Source: Klebsiella huaxiensis
GTDB taxonomy: Bacteria > Pseudomonadota > Gammaproteobacteria > Enterobacterales > Enterobacteriaceae
Assembly: GCF_003261575.2 (NCBI RefSeq)
Contig: NZ_CP036175.1
Location: 1,426,001 to 1,490,000 of the forward strand
DNA length: 64,000 nucleotides
Reading direction: 5' to 3'
Under the pieces are notes generated by a model. That model saw only the letters and a list, made by a program, of their open reading frames with translations, was not told where the DNA came from and did not search any database. The position numbers were made by a program, and so were the translations under genes. Of the stretch, positions 6,603 to 15,167 are shown one piece after another. Position 1 is the first letter of the stretch. Every line of letters begins with the position of its first letter.

Positions 6603-8441
6603 TTAGGATACTGGCCCAGTTTTTCCTCTCTTTCCCCAGAAGCACGCGGTGCGTATGTCAGTTGGCTCGCCAGCGATAGGTCTGATCCATCGTGTCCTAT
6701 CGGCTATGTTTTTATCTACCTCTACGGCCTGGAAAGAAAAGCGCTCATAGATTCCACTGACCCAAAATTCCCTGATGCTGAGTTCCGTAATCTGTTCAAA
6801 GAAGTCGCTCGGTTAAGATCCGTATTCATTGAGAACCGCTCATTCCGTGGATATTCGGCCCAGTTACTCGAAGCCATGTTTATTCTGCGCCCGAACATGG
6901 GCTTAGCCACTGAGCTCGATAGCAATTCAGGTTTCAGCAACAGCATGCAATTTAAGCTGGCTCTGGCAAAAACTGTACATGAAGGAGTTCCTGTATCAGC
7001 TGAACTGGCGTTGAACTGGTTAATAAACCACACCGAGTATTCGCTGCGTACCCCGGCTCGCCGCTGTGCTAAAGAGTTTGCTGCGCTTTTCAAACGGCGT
7101 TACACCCTCAAATATGGTGAAGGGATGGTCGTTAAGGCGAATAAAACGCGCCTAAGGTTAGATTACACACCAGCAAGTCCTAGTTTGCGAGGTGTTCGAC
7201 TCCCTGTTCCCGACCTGCCTGATCCAAGTGCGTTGAAGAGCCCTGTCCAGAAAATTATGGCTCTTGCCGACATATGTACGGATGAACTTGATGCTTATAG
7301 TCGCTACCTTGGTAGGAAAGGTACGTCAGTCAATGATACGGCTGCAATTATGTTGCTCCCTTCAGAGATCGTTAATGAAAGCTCAGAAAAAATATTAAGC
7401 TCATTCAAACGCTGGGCTGATGAGGCGATCCTCGTCAAGGAGGGGTTAGTCTCAGTTGCTGACTTTTGGGCACATATGAATGCCAGTTGCCCCAATAAGA
7501 TCAATAAAAAAGAGGCCGATTTGATGCAGGCCTTTGCTCTGAAGATGGGCTACGGTCTGGCACCTGACCCGTATTATCACCATGTGAAGGCGGATGTTGA
7601 TGGGACACTTGTTCTATTCCCTGCCGCCGAAGGTGGACGCTTCTCACCTTCTCCTGAATTTATCTCAGCCGTAATGACGCTCAGATTAGGGGCGATGGTC
7701 GCCTTGATTGACGATTCTCTTGATCAAGCTGAACAGAAAGTGCTTGAGAATGCCATCAACAACAATCCTGGCTTCACCGATGATGAAAAACGCTCTCTAC
7801 ATGCGTATTTAACGTGGCAACTTCATACCCCAGCCAATATGACAGGAATGAAAAGCAGGATTGAATTGATGGGGGCCGCAGAAAAAGCTGCTGTGGGTAA
7901 GGTTATCGTTAGTGTTGCCTGTTCGGATGGGAAAATAGCGCCTGCCGAAATCAAACAGCTTGAGAAGATTTATTCAAGTTTGGGGCTGGATCCCTCATCT
8001 GTCTCGAGCAATATCCATCAGCATTCCGCAACTGAACATGAGCTCGTCTCGTCTGTACCAACTGATCAGCCAGCAGCAGGGTTCACACTGGATGCTAATG
8101 TACTTGCCCGCCACGAATCTGCCACGGATGATGTTCGTAAATTGCTGGACACAATTTTCACCGAAGAAGAACCGGAAGAGCTAGATAGCGCTCCAGCCTC
8201 ATTAACGGAAACGGGGGGGCTTGACTCCGCACATAGCCAGCTTTATCGCAGTTTGCTGGAGAAAGAACAGTGGTCCCGAAAAGAGGCGACAGATTTGTGC
8301 GGAAATTTGAATTTGATGCTCGGCGGTGCGCTTGAGGTGATCAATGACTGGTCCTATGCGGTGGTTGATGCTCCGGTGCTGGACGATGCCGATGATGATA
8401 TCTGGGTTGACCTGGAAATTGCCAAAGAATTAGAGGGATAG
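6588..8441 (+). CDS. sngA: Shango defence protein SngA (TerB_N-TerB-TerB_C), N-terminus cut by the IS
   Basis: The frame reads 617 residues. Its first five codons lie in the IS right end; native sequence begins around LGYWPSFSSLSPEARGAY, already inside the TerB_N domain (roughly to residue 190). A TerB domain spans about 365-475 (ACSDGKIAPAEIKQLEKIY) and an acidic TerB_C region about 515-617. Proteins of this type normally have further N-terminal sequence, which is missing here. The only nearby start is a TTG at 6588-6590 inside the IS, with AGGA just upstream. The gene is followed after 3 bp by the ATPase gene and then the helicase gene. TerB protein, ATPase and helicase in this order match Shango (SngA, SngB, SngC). 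Whether this shortened SngA works is unknown. Confidence 0.8.
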   Translation: MFAPSLGYWPSFSSLSPEARGAYVSWLASDRSDPSCPIGYVFIYLYGLERKALIDSTDPKFPDAEFRNLFKEVARLRSVFIENRSFRGYSAQLLEAMFILRPNMGLATELDSNSGFSNSMQFKLALAKTVHEGVPVSAELALNWLINHTEYSLRTPARRCAKEFAALFKRRYTLKYGEGMVVKANKTRLRLDYTPASPSLRGVRLPVPDLPDPSALKSPVQKIMALADICTDELDAYSRYLGRKGTSVNDTAAIMLLPSEIVNESSEKILSSFKRWADEAILVKEGLVSVADFWAHMNASCPNKINKKEADLMQAFALKMGYGLAPDPYYHHVKADVDGTLVLFPAAEGGRFSPSPEFISAVMTLRLGAMVALIDDSLDQAEQKVLENAINNNPGFTDDEKRSLHAYLTWQLHTPANMTGMKSRIELMGAAEKAAVGKVIVSVACSDGKIAPAEIKQLEKIYSSLGLDPSSVSSNIHQHSATEHELVSSVPTDQPAAGFTLDANVLARHESATDDVRKLLDTIFTEEEPEELDSAPASLTETGGLDSAHSQLYRSLLEKEQWSRKEATDLCGNLNLMLGGALEVINDWSYAVVDAPVLDDADDDIWVDLEIAKELEG

Positions 8442-8444
8442 TGA

Positions 8445-9761
8445 ATGTCTGTAACACGTATAAGAGTGAAAGAACGTGACGCTATTATTCAGTCACTTAA
8501 GTCAGGTGTAACGCCAAGGATAGGCATTCAGCATATCCAGGTTGGCCGCGTGAATGAAATCACTGCTCTCCACCAGGATATTGAGAGGATTGCTGACGGT
8601 GGTGCAAGCTTCAGACTTATCATCGGTGAATATGGTTCTGGTAAAACGTTCTTTCTGAGTGTTGTGCGCTCTATTGCGCTAGAGAAGAAGCTGGTGTCAG
8701 TCAGTGCAGACCTTTCTCCTGACAGACGCATTCACTCATCGGGAGGTCAGGCTCGTAATCTCTATTCTGAGCTTATGAAAAACATGTCCACCAGAAACAA
8801 GCCGGATGGTAATGCGTTACTTAGCGTTGTTGAAAGATTCGTTACGGAGGCAAGAAAGGAAGCGGACACGGACGGCTCCGAGGTTTCATCAGTTATTCAT
8901 AAACGCCTGGCAGCTCTGTCAGATATGGTGGGTGGATATGACTTTGCGAAGGTCATTGATGCATTCTGGCGCGGGCATGAACAGGATAATGAAACGCTAA
9001 AATCCAATGCTATTCGCTGGTTGCGGGGAGAGTACACCACCAAAACTGATGCCCGTAACGATCTCGACGTTCGGACTATTATCTCAGACGCTTCATTCTA
9101 TGATTCTTTGAAGCTGATGAGCCTTTTTGTCCGCCAGGCAGGCTATGCCGGTCTTTTGGTCAGCCTCGACGAAATGGTGAACCTCTTTAAGCTGAATAAT
9201 ACGCAAGCAAGAACAGCGAACTACGAACAGATTTTGCGGATCCTGAATGACTGCCTGCAAGGCTCAGCCGAGAACATTGGTTTTATCCTCGGGGGTACGC
9301 CAGAGTTTCTTTTCGATCCGCGTAAAGGTCTTTACAGCTATGAGGCGCTCCAGTCGCGTCTGGCGGAAAACCGGTTCGCGCAAAAAGCAGGAGTGATTGA
9401 CTACTCATCCCCCACTTTGCATCTTGCCAGCCTCACCCCTGAGGAACTGTATATTTTGCTGAGAAATCTTCGTCATGTTTATGCAGGTGGAGATCCAGAG
9501 AATTATCTGGTACCAGATGAGGCACTGACTGGATTCCTGCATCACTGTAGTAAAACCATTGGAGACGCTTACTTCCGTACCCCCCGTAATACGATAAAAG
9601 GTTTCCTGGACATGCTGGCCGTGCTGGAACAAAACAGAACGATGAACTGGCAAACACTAATCAAGGGTGTGGCGATTGAAGAGGACAGGCCCAGCGATAT
9701 GGATGACGCCACTACGGAGGAAAGCGATGACGACGACGGACTGGCGAACTTCAAACTATGA
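8445..9761 (+). CDS. sngB: Shango ATPase SngB (BrxD-like, DUF2791)
   Basis: The protein has 438 residues. The P-loop is GEYGSGKT at 61-68 and the Walker B segment is LLVSLDEM at 237-244 (D242, E243). A further ATPase-type segment is ENIGFILGGTPEF, a sensor-like strand. The C-terminus is strongly acidic (EESDDDDGLANF). The family is the BREX ATP-binding protein BrxD/DUF2791, also used in Shango. The reading frame starts 3 bp after the TerB gene and its end overlaps the helicase ATG by 4 bp (ATGA), so the three genes form one operon with coupled translation. Expected role: nucleotide-dependent partner of the helicase in phage sensing or DNA remodelling; the mechanism is not known. Confidence 0.85.
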   Translation: MSVTRIRVKERDAIIQSLKSGVTPRIGIQHIQVGRVNEITALHQDIERIADGGASFRLIIGEYGSGKTFFLSVVRSIALEKKLVSVSADLSPDRRIHSSGGQARNLYSELMKNMSTRNKPDGNALLSVVERFVTEARKEADTDGSEVSSVIHKRLAALSDMVGGYDFAKVIDAFWRGHEQDNETLKSNAIRWLRGEYTTKTDARNDLDVRTIISDASFYDSLKLMSLFVRQAGYAGLLVSLDEMVNLFKLNNTQARTANYEQILRILNDCLQGSAENIGFILGGTPEFLFDPRKGLYSYEALQSRLAENRFAQKAGVIDYSSPTLHLASLTPEELYILLRNLRHVYAGGDPENYLVPDEALTGFLHHCSKTIGDAYFRTPRNTIKGFLDMLAVLEQNRTMNWQTLIKGVAIEEDRPSDMDDATTEESDDDDGLANFKL

Positions 9762-11956
9762 GCAGTGCCTACGATAGCCTCGATCCCCGCGTCCGTAAGT
9801 GGGTTTACAAGCAGGGGTGGTCTACATTAAGGCCCTTGCAGGAGAGTTCTATCCCGGCAATTTTAGCCCGTGATCGAGACGTGCTAATCAGTGCAGGTAC
9901 AGCAGCGGGTAAAACTGAGGCTTTCTTTCTTCCTGCCTGTTCGGCAGTTGCAGATCTCACGAATGGATTTGGCATCGTCTATATCAGTCCGTTGAAGGCA
10001 TTGATTAACGATCAGTACCGTCGTCTTGGGAGCCTTGGAGATGCATTGGAAATGCCAGTGACTCCCTGGCACGGGGATGTACCACAAAGCAAAAAGCAGA
10101 AGGCTCGGACGAACCCTGCTGGCATTTTACTGATTACACCTGAGTCACTTGAGTCTTTGCTCATAAATTCAATGGGCTGGCTCAAACAGGCGTTTTCTTC
10201 AGTCGCATACATCGTTATTGATGAGTTTCATGCTTTTATTGGCTCAGAGCGTGGTGTACAGCTGCTTTCTCTGCTCAATAGAATTGACCATGTGCTAGGA
10301 CGCCAGGTAAATCCAATTCCCCGCGTTGCGTTGAGTGCCACGCTGGGGGAACTGGATAAAATGCCCGAAATGTTGCGCCCGGACAAACGACTCCCCTGCG
10401 TAACTGTTACAGATAGTAATAGCACGGCCACTCTTCAGGTACAGGTCAAAGGGTACCTGGAGCGAGTGATCCAAAAAGAGGAAGAACTTCAGAGTTCAGC
10501 TGAACATGACGTTTGCGCTGATATTTTTAGACTTTGCCGTGGCGATTCTCATCTGGTCTTTGCAAACAGTCGAAAGCGCACTGAAAGCATTGCGGCAACG
10601 CTGAGCGACATGTGTGAGGAACAAATTGTTCCGAATGAATTCTTTCCCCACCATGGTTCCCTTGCCAAGGAATTACGTGAGGCGCTTGAATCTCGTCTTC
10701 AGAAAGGAAATCTGCCCACAACAGCTGTTTGTACAATGACGCTCGAGTTGGGAATTGATATAGGTAAGGTTAAGTCGGTTATACAAGTTACGCCTCCGCA
10801 TTCTGTTTCCAGTCTACGTCAGCGTATGGGACGTTCTGGGCGACGCAACTCTCCATCAGTTCTAAGAATGCTAATTACAGAAAATGAGCTTAGTGTAACT
10901 AGCAGTATCGTTGACCACCTACGGCTGCAGTTGGTCCAGTCGATGGCAATGATCAGATTGATGATCTCTAAACAATGGTTTGAACCAGCAGATGCTCGAC
11001 AGATGCATTATTCCACGCTGTTGCACCAGATTCTTGCTATTACGGCACAATGGGGCGGAGTTCGTGCCGACCAGCTCTGGTCGCAACTATGCCAGACAGG
11101 ACCATTTAGAAATGTAGATTTAAACGATTTCAAAAGCCTGCTTAAACATATGGGAGCATGTGGCCTACTCACTCAACTTGCTAGCGGCGAAATGGTTGTT
11201 GGGGCAGAGGGGGAGAAACTGACTAACCATTACACGTTTTATGCCGTGTTCAATACACCAGAAGAGTTCCGCATTGTCACCGGAAACAGAACCCTTGGAA
11301 CAGTGCCTGTGGACTCCCCACTGCTACCAGACCAACACATCATCTTCGGTGGGCGGCGCTGGAAAGTGACAGAGATCGAGACAGAGAAAAAAGTTATCTA
11401 TGTAGAGGCGACCAAAGGCGGTCAGCCACCACAATTTAGTGGGGGAGGTATGTCTGTTCATGATGCCGTTCGTCAGGAAATGCTCGCTATCTATAGGGAA
11501 GGTGATTACCGCATAGCAATAGGTAGCAACAAAGTAGATTATGCCGATGCTGCCGCCAGAAACCTATTTGCGGAAGGCTGTAGTAACTTTCAGCGTTTTA
11601 AACTTCAAAATGAGTGTTTTATTACGAGTGGACAACACTGTTATGTAATACCCTGGATGGGGGATAAAGTTGTCAATACGATTACAGCCTTGCTCATACG
11701 CTGTGGTTTTAAAGCTAATTCATTGGCTGGAATTATAGAAATTGACGGCTCAAGTGTCGCTTCTGTTCAACAGGCACTTAAAGGTATGCTGCTGTCAGGC
11801 TTGCCTTCAGCGTTTGATCTTGCTGTAAATGTTCCAGAAAAGTACTTAGATAAATATGATGAATATTTACCAGAGTTTCTGCTTGCGAAAGGATTTGGGG
11901 AAAAAGCGTATGACATTGAAGGCGCGTGTACCTGGCTGAAAGAACATCTTCAGTAA
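9758..11956 (+). CDS. sngC: Shango helicase SngC (Lhr/BrxHI-like SF2 helicase)
   Basis: The protein has 732 residues. SF2 motifs in order: Q-motif-like RPLQESSIPAIL (25-36), Walker A SAGTAAGKT (45-53), DEFH box (155-158), SATLG (about 213), and motif VI in RQRMGRSGRRN (about 370-380). The C-terminal half carries a winged-helix and beta-rich region typical of Lhr-like helicases. The same helicase type is called BrxHI in BREX. No PglX, PglZ or BrxC genes are nearby, so this is not BREX. Its start overlaps the end of sngB. It ends 180 bp before the convergent AbiH gene. The coding sequence appears intact. Confidence 0.85.
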   Translation: MSSAYDSLDPRVRKWVYKQGWSTLRPLQESSIPAILARDRDVLISAGTAAGKTEAFFLPACSAVADLTNGFGIVYISPLKALINDQYRRLGSLGDALEMPVTPWHGDVPQSKKQKARTNPAGILLITPESLESLLINSMGWLKQAFSSVAYIVIDEFHAFIGSERGVQLLSLLNRIDHVLGRQVNPIPRVALSATLGELDKMPEMLRPDKRLPCVTVTDSNSTATLQVQVKGYLERVIQKEEELQSSAEHDVCADIFRLCRGDSHLVFANSRKRTESIAATLSDMCEEQIVPNEFFPHHGSLAKELREALESRLQKGNLPTTAVCTMTLELGIDIGKVKSVIQVTPPHSVSSLRQRMGRSGRRNSPSVLRMLITENELSVTSSIVDHLRLQLVQSMAMIRLMISKQWFEPADARQMHYSTLLHQILAITAQWGGVRADQLWSQLCQTGPFRNVDLNDFKSLLKHMGACGLLTQLASGEMVVGAEGEKLTNHYTFYAVFNTPEEFRIVTGNRTLGTVPVDSPLLPDQHIIFGGRRWKVTEIETEKKVIYVEATKGGQPPQFSGGGMSVHDAVRQEMLAIYREGDYRIAIGSNKVDYADAAARNLFAEGCSNFQRFKLQNECFITSGQHCYVIPWMGDKVVNTITALLIRCGFKANSLAGIIEIDGSSVASVQQALKGMLLSGLPSAFDLAVNVPEKYLDKYDEYLPEFLLAKGFGEKAYDIEGACTWLKEHLQ

Positions 11957-12136
11957 ACTGGTTACATAAAAAGGGGGAGATGTTCCCCTTAAGCTTGAGG
12001 CCGATTGAGGATATCAATTTTTGCTCTTGGCTCTGATCTGCCAGAAATCGAGGCCATAAGGTCTGCTTTGAGCGAAAAGCGGACATAACCCCTTTTACTA
12101 ACACGCCTGTTTAGCCGAGCACTATTTTCTTTGTAG

Positions 12137-13114
12137 TCACGATCGTACCAGCAGGCTACAGACTGGCACAATTAGGGGATGTTCAATGCCTATGCTCTGC
12201 AACGCATGTAGGTGTTGTTCACGTTCTTTTTCAAGGAACCATGTCGCTGTCCAGGTCGAATTGGGCTGCACGTGTTGTTTAATGGCAGCGAAGTAAGGCA
12301 TGTCGACCGCCGATAAAGAGTGTCCAACAATGATCACCTCGTTTACCGCGTTGAGTTGAGAGAAAAATGCTTGGCCTGCATACATCACTTCCTCTGTATT
12401 TTTGAATGAATGTGTAAAGTACCGATTCAGAGTCTGTTTTCCGCTTTCATATGCAAAATCGTAATTATCAGACATGTGCTGATACCACTGTTCCAGCTCC
12501 TCATCCGTTACGTCCGTGGGCGGTTCTTGAGGATGTTCTTTGAAATTTTCTGGATCAATACCATGTCCAAGAATAAGCCTATCTCCAGGTAAGGATGCAT
12601 TGCCGTGGATGTAAAGAATCTGGCTACTTTTTATGCCATAATAGTACTCAATAGTTCTGGTATAATTAAAATTTATAAATAGGGCGTTGTTGCATAGTTG
12701 CAGTGTTTTATCAGCGGTAAGCTCTGGATATTTCACTTGGGAAATAAACGACGTAAACTGGGTGAAAAGACCATCAGTCAAATTTTCAAGGATTCGCTGC
12801 ATTTCAATATCAAATGCATGCCAGTCTCTATCACGAAAATCTGGGTCACCCAGATTTGGGAGATAATCGGTAAATGCATCCAGTACGGCCTGAGAATCTA
12901 ACCCTGCCAGATTACTTTCAAATTCACACCACAGAGGATGTTCATCCTTATTCAGTTTATCCATATTTTCAGGCAGGTCCGTGAAACCAACAAACTCAAC
13001 TAAGTTGTTGTACGAATCCCTCTGGCGCGAACGCAGAAAATAGGCAAAAGAAAAATAGCTGGTATCAAGACCATGGTGTAAATCAAACCCGTTTCCAGTT
13101 ATGTACAGCTTCAT
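12137..13114 (-). CDS. AbiH-family abortive-infection protein
   Basis: The 325-residue protein starts MKLYITGNGFDLHHGLDTSY, the hallmark N-terminus of the AbiH family (PF14253). Other typical blocks are LWCEFESNLAG, ALFINFNYTRTIEYYYG, ILYIHGNAS, LILGHGID and VNEVIIVGHSLSAVDMPYF. AbiH was first described as a lactococcal phage abortive-infection gene. The N-terminal GNGFD and the late GHSLS segments look like a nucleotide-binding SIR2-like fold, but I treat the activity as unknown. The gene stands alone, convergent with the Shango operon. Its end and its upstream gap carry copies of the seam sequence described in the findings. Confidence 0.85.
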   Translation of the reverse strand: MKLYITGNGFDLHHGLDTSYFSFAYFLRSRQRDSYNNLVEFVGFTDLPENMDKLNKDEHPLWCEFESNLAGLDSQAVLDAFTDYLPNLGDPDFRDRDWHAFDIEMQRILENLTDGLFTQFTSFISQVKYPELTADKTLQLCNNALFINFNYTRTIEYYYGIKSSQILYIHGNASLPGDRLILGHGIDPENFKEHPQEPPTDVTDEELEQWYQHMSDNYDFAYESGKQTLNRYFTHSFKNTEEVMYAGQAFFSQLNAVNEVIIVGHSLSAVDMPYFAAIKQHVQPNSTWTATWFLEKEREQHLHALQSIGIEHPLIVPVCSLLVRS

Positions 13115-13367
13115 GGTGCGATGATCCTCTCTGTAAGTTGGGGCTCCACCATTTATTATTACTTCTTTTGTATATTAACAGATCTTTGTATTTCTGATGG
13201 TGTCTTATTTATGCGGATTGACGCTACACTACTGCTCGGTATAACCAGAAAAGATGTATCTTATGTCCGCTCCTGGCCCGACGCTGGCTTATTCACGGAG
13301 CAGAAGGTCTGCTCTGAGCGATCTGCGTACAATCACTTCCGCTAATTAGCCACTACTTAATTAAAAT

Positions 13368-14534
13368 TCACATTGAAAGCCTGAACTTTTCTATTTTTTG
13401 GCCAATAATGTCAGTAGTTGTTCCAGTTGAAGAAGCAACCAGCATATTTTCAACATCTTCATCATCTAAAACTAAAATTAATTTCCCATGTAATATCCAT
13501 TGTTCTCTTAATGTGGTTTCGCATCCTCGGCTATCTCCGCCTTTGCGAGTAAATATCATCCCAAACATTCCTGCACCATGAGGTTTCAAATAATTCGCTA
13601 TTTGAAGTACCTCATCCTTTTTGATTTTATTAGAATAATTTTTTGCGTCGACCACAATGTAATCAGCTTTGTAATTACTGCGAAGAAATTCCCAGAATCC
13701 ATCTTTGGCATAGTTTGATAATATAAAATCCCTTCTATTGGTCTTTAAGTAATCGCTGTTTTCAGGCATAGGGGATTGTAGTGGAGGACAAAAGATCTCA
13801 GCCAGAATTTCACCTATCAGTTTTTGATATATAGACCATTCTTTCTTTCCAGGTGAGCATTTTTTAAGCCTGTCACTTAGATTTCGAATCTTAAGATTAG
13901 ATTTGCTTTGGCCAACACTCCCAATCAGTAAGTTTAGATATGGGTTATTCGATTTTCCTATTTCATCACTAAATTCATTAAGTATATAATCAATATCCCA
14001 AGCAAAAATATCATGTCTTATAAGTGCTTCTTTTATTTTTTCTGGAATTCTTGAAGGGGTTGCAAATATTATTTTTGCGCTAGGGTATATGCTGTTTACT
14101 GTTTCAAGTTCATCAATGACCTTATCTATATAAAATTCTGAAATGGCTCTTAAGGATTTGCATTCTACAACTATTTCCTTTTTATCCTCACGAGTCTCCG
14201 TCAATTCTGCGTAAATATCAACCTCGATCTTAATCTGATTACCTAGCTGTTTGTTTGTTTCAATGTTCTTGTATTTATGGGAATTCTTTAAAAGATCAAC
14301 AAGTGCAGTTATGAACTCTCTTTCGTTGAGGATGGCCTGATCCAATTTAAAATGACAGTTTGGGCAAACTAGAATTAAATTTTCTTCTATGCTTTCCCCA
14401 CCAAAAGATTTAGGATAAATATGACTAATTTCCAGCCGTACGTCTTCGTTTGATATGCCACATATTGCACATTTGCCGCTGTATTTGCTAAAAATCATTT
14501 TTTTAATATTATTATTTATGTTCCTTCTTTCCAT
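13368..14534 (-). CDS. HNH endonuclease fused to two PD-(D/E)XK nuclease-like domains
   Basis: The protein has 388 residues and is AT-rich compared with its neighbours. Residues 18-66 are an HNH domain: zinc-type cysteines C22-x2-C25 and C57-x2-C60, with E35-I-S-H38, N52 and H61. Residues 100-185 look like an Mrr-type PD-(D/E)XK domain: E104-V-D106 followed by IVVECK (E124, K126). Residues 230-380 look like a second PD-(D/E)XK core: E242 in a helix, R268-D269, then VVDAKN (D296, K298) and DEVLQIANYLKPHGAGMFG. I see these by motif only. The position among defence genes suggests a restriction-type or modification-dependent nuclease. No methyltransferase lies nearby. The start at 14534 has AAGGAAAAGATA upstream. 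Confidence 0.75.
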   Translation of the reverse strand: MERRNINNNIKKMIFSKYSGKCAICGISNEDVRLEISHIYPKSFGGESIEENLILVCPNCHFKLDQAILNEREFITALVDLLKNSHKYKNIETNKQLGNQIKIEVDIYAELTETREDKKEIVVECKSLRAISEFYIDKVIDELETVNSIYPSAKIIFATPSRIPEKIKEALIRHDIFAWDIDYILNEFSDEIGKSNNPYLNLLIGSVGQSKSNLKIRNLSDRLKKCSPGKKEWSIYQKLIGEILAEIFCPPLQSPMPENSDYLKTNRRDFILSNYAKDGFWEFLRSNYKADYIVVDAKNYSNKIKKDEVLQIANYLKPHGAGMFGMIFTRKGGDSRGCETTLREQWILHGKLILVLDDEDVENMLVASSTGTTTDIIGQKIEKFRLSM

Positions 14535-14824
14535 TATCTTTTCCTTGTGAGCTTTTTATTCATTTATGTAACATAATCAGCGATTACTAAATGAACTTTA
14601 CACTTAGGTAAATTATCATGCAAGATTCTTTAATCCACATTTTCATCAGTACATAAATGATAAAGCTACGGTTAAGCCGAAGTATTGGACAGCGCTAACT
14701 GGCCAACTCCTCTTTAGCCAATGGAAGGCGGACTTAACAATGTCCGCTTCTGGCACTAAACGGGCTAAAGCAGACTGATTTGATGAGATAAGGGTATAGA
14801 TGAATTCTCCATACCCTTAAACGA
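14535..14824. other. Intergenic gap carrying a copy of the seam sequence
   Basis: This gap of about 290 bp upstream of the HNH gene holds no reading frame I would support. The first 150 bp are AT-rich and probably contain the HNH gene promoter. The segment AATGTCCGCTTCTGGCAC (14739-14756), followed by AAAGCAGACTG (14767-14777), resembles sequence in the gaps on either side of the AbiH gene. Confidence 0.45.
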
Positions 14825-14953
14825 TTACTTCCCAGTTGATTTGCTTGGTTTCAGTCCTGGGGTATTGCCGGGTGTATCCTTATTATCACGTCTGCGTTGA
14901 TCGGGTTTTCCTGTTGATTTTGCGATTGGTTTTGGACCAGGTTTAAGCCCCAT
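14825..14953 (-). CDS. Tiny basic protein with repeated GLKP...STGK motif
   Basis: A 42-residue frame starts with ATG at 14951-14953, preceded by a strong Shine-Dalgarno (AAGGAG, 7 bases before the ATG). The protein begins MGLKPGPKPIAKSTGK, continues through a hydrophilic basic stretch (PDQRRRDNKD), and ends GLKPSKSTGK. The N- and C-terminal parts thus share an imperfect repeat (GLKP, then KSTGK). There is no hydrophobic segment, so it is probably soluble or disordered and may bind nucleic acid. It lies between the large helicase (upstream) and the HNH nuclease (downstream), all leftward. I do not recognise a family. The strong ribosome-binding site and internal repeat argue for a real gene. 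Confidence 0.6.
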   Translation of the reverse strand: MGLKPGPKPIAKSTGKPDQRRRDNKDTPGNTPGLKPSKSTGK

Positions 14954-15167
14954 AATCATACTCCTTAGCCATGTCAGAGGTTATTCCTCAGTGTGGATAT
15001 AAGGGGAGCGGTAAGAATTATCAAGCTTGGATGGGCGGTGAAAAGTGACTGCTTGACTATTATGTGAGCAATGTCAGATTTTAACACATAGCGGCCAGCC
15101 CATTACTGAAGTTAGCCAAAAATGAGTCGCGATGAGCCCTCAATAATGAGGGCCACCTCGGAGATTG

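Noticed and set aside
6588..8441. Tellurite-resistance (ter) operon because of TerB domains
   Set aside because: No TerA/C/D/E/Z proteins are present, and TerB_N-TerB-TerB_C with ATPase and helicase is a defence arrangement.
8445..11956. BREX system, because of the BrxD-like ATPase and BrxHI-like helicase
   Set aside because: No pglX, pglZ, brxC or brxL gene is present in the window, and the first gene is a TerB-domain protein, which fits Shango better.
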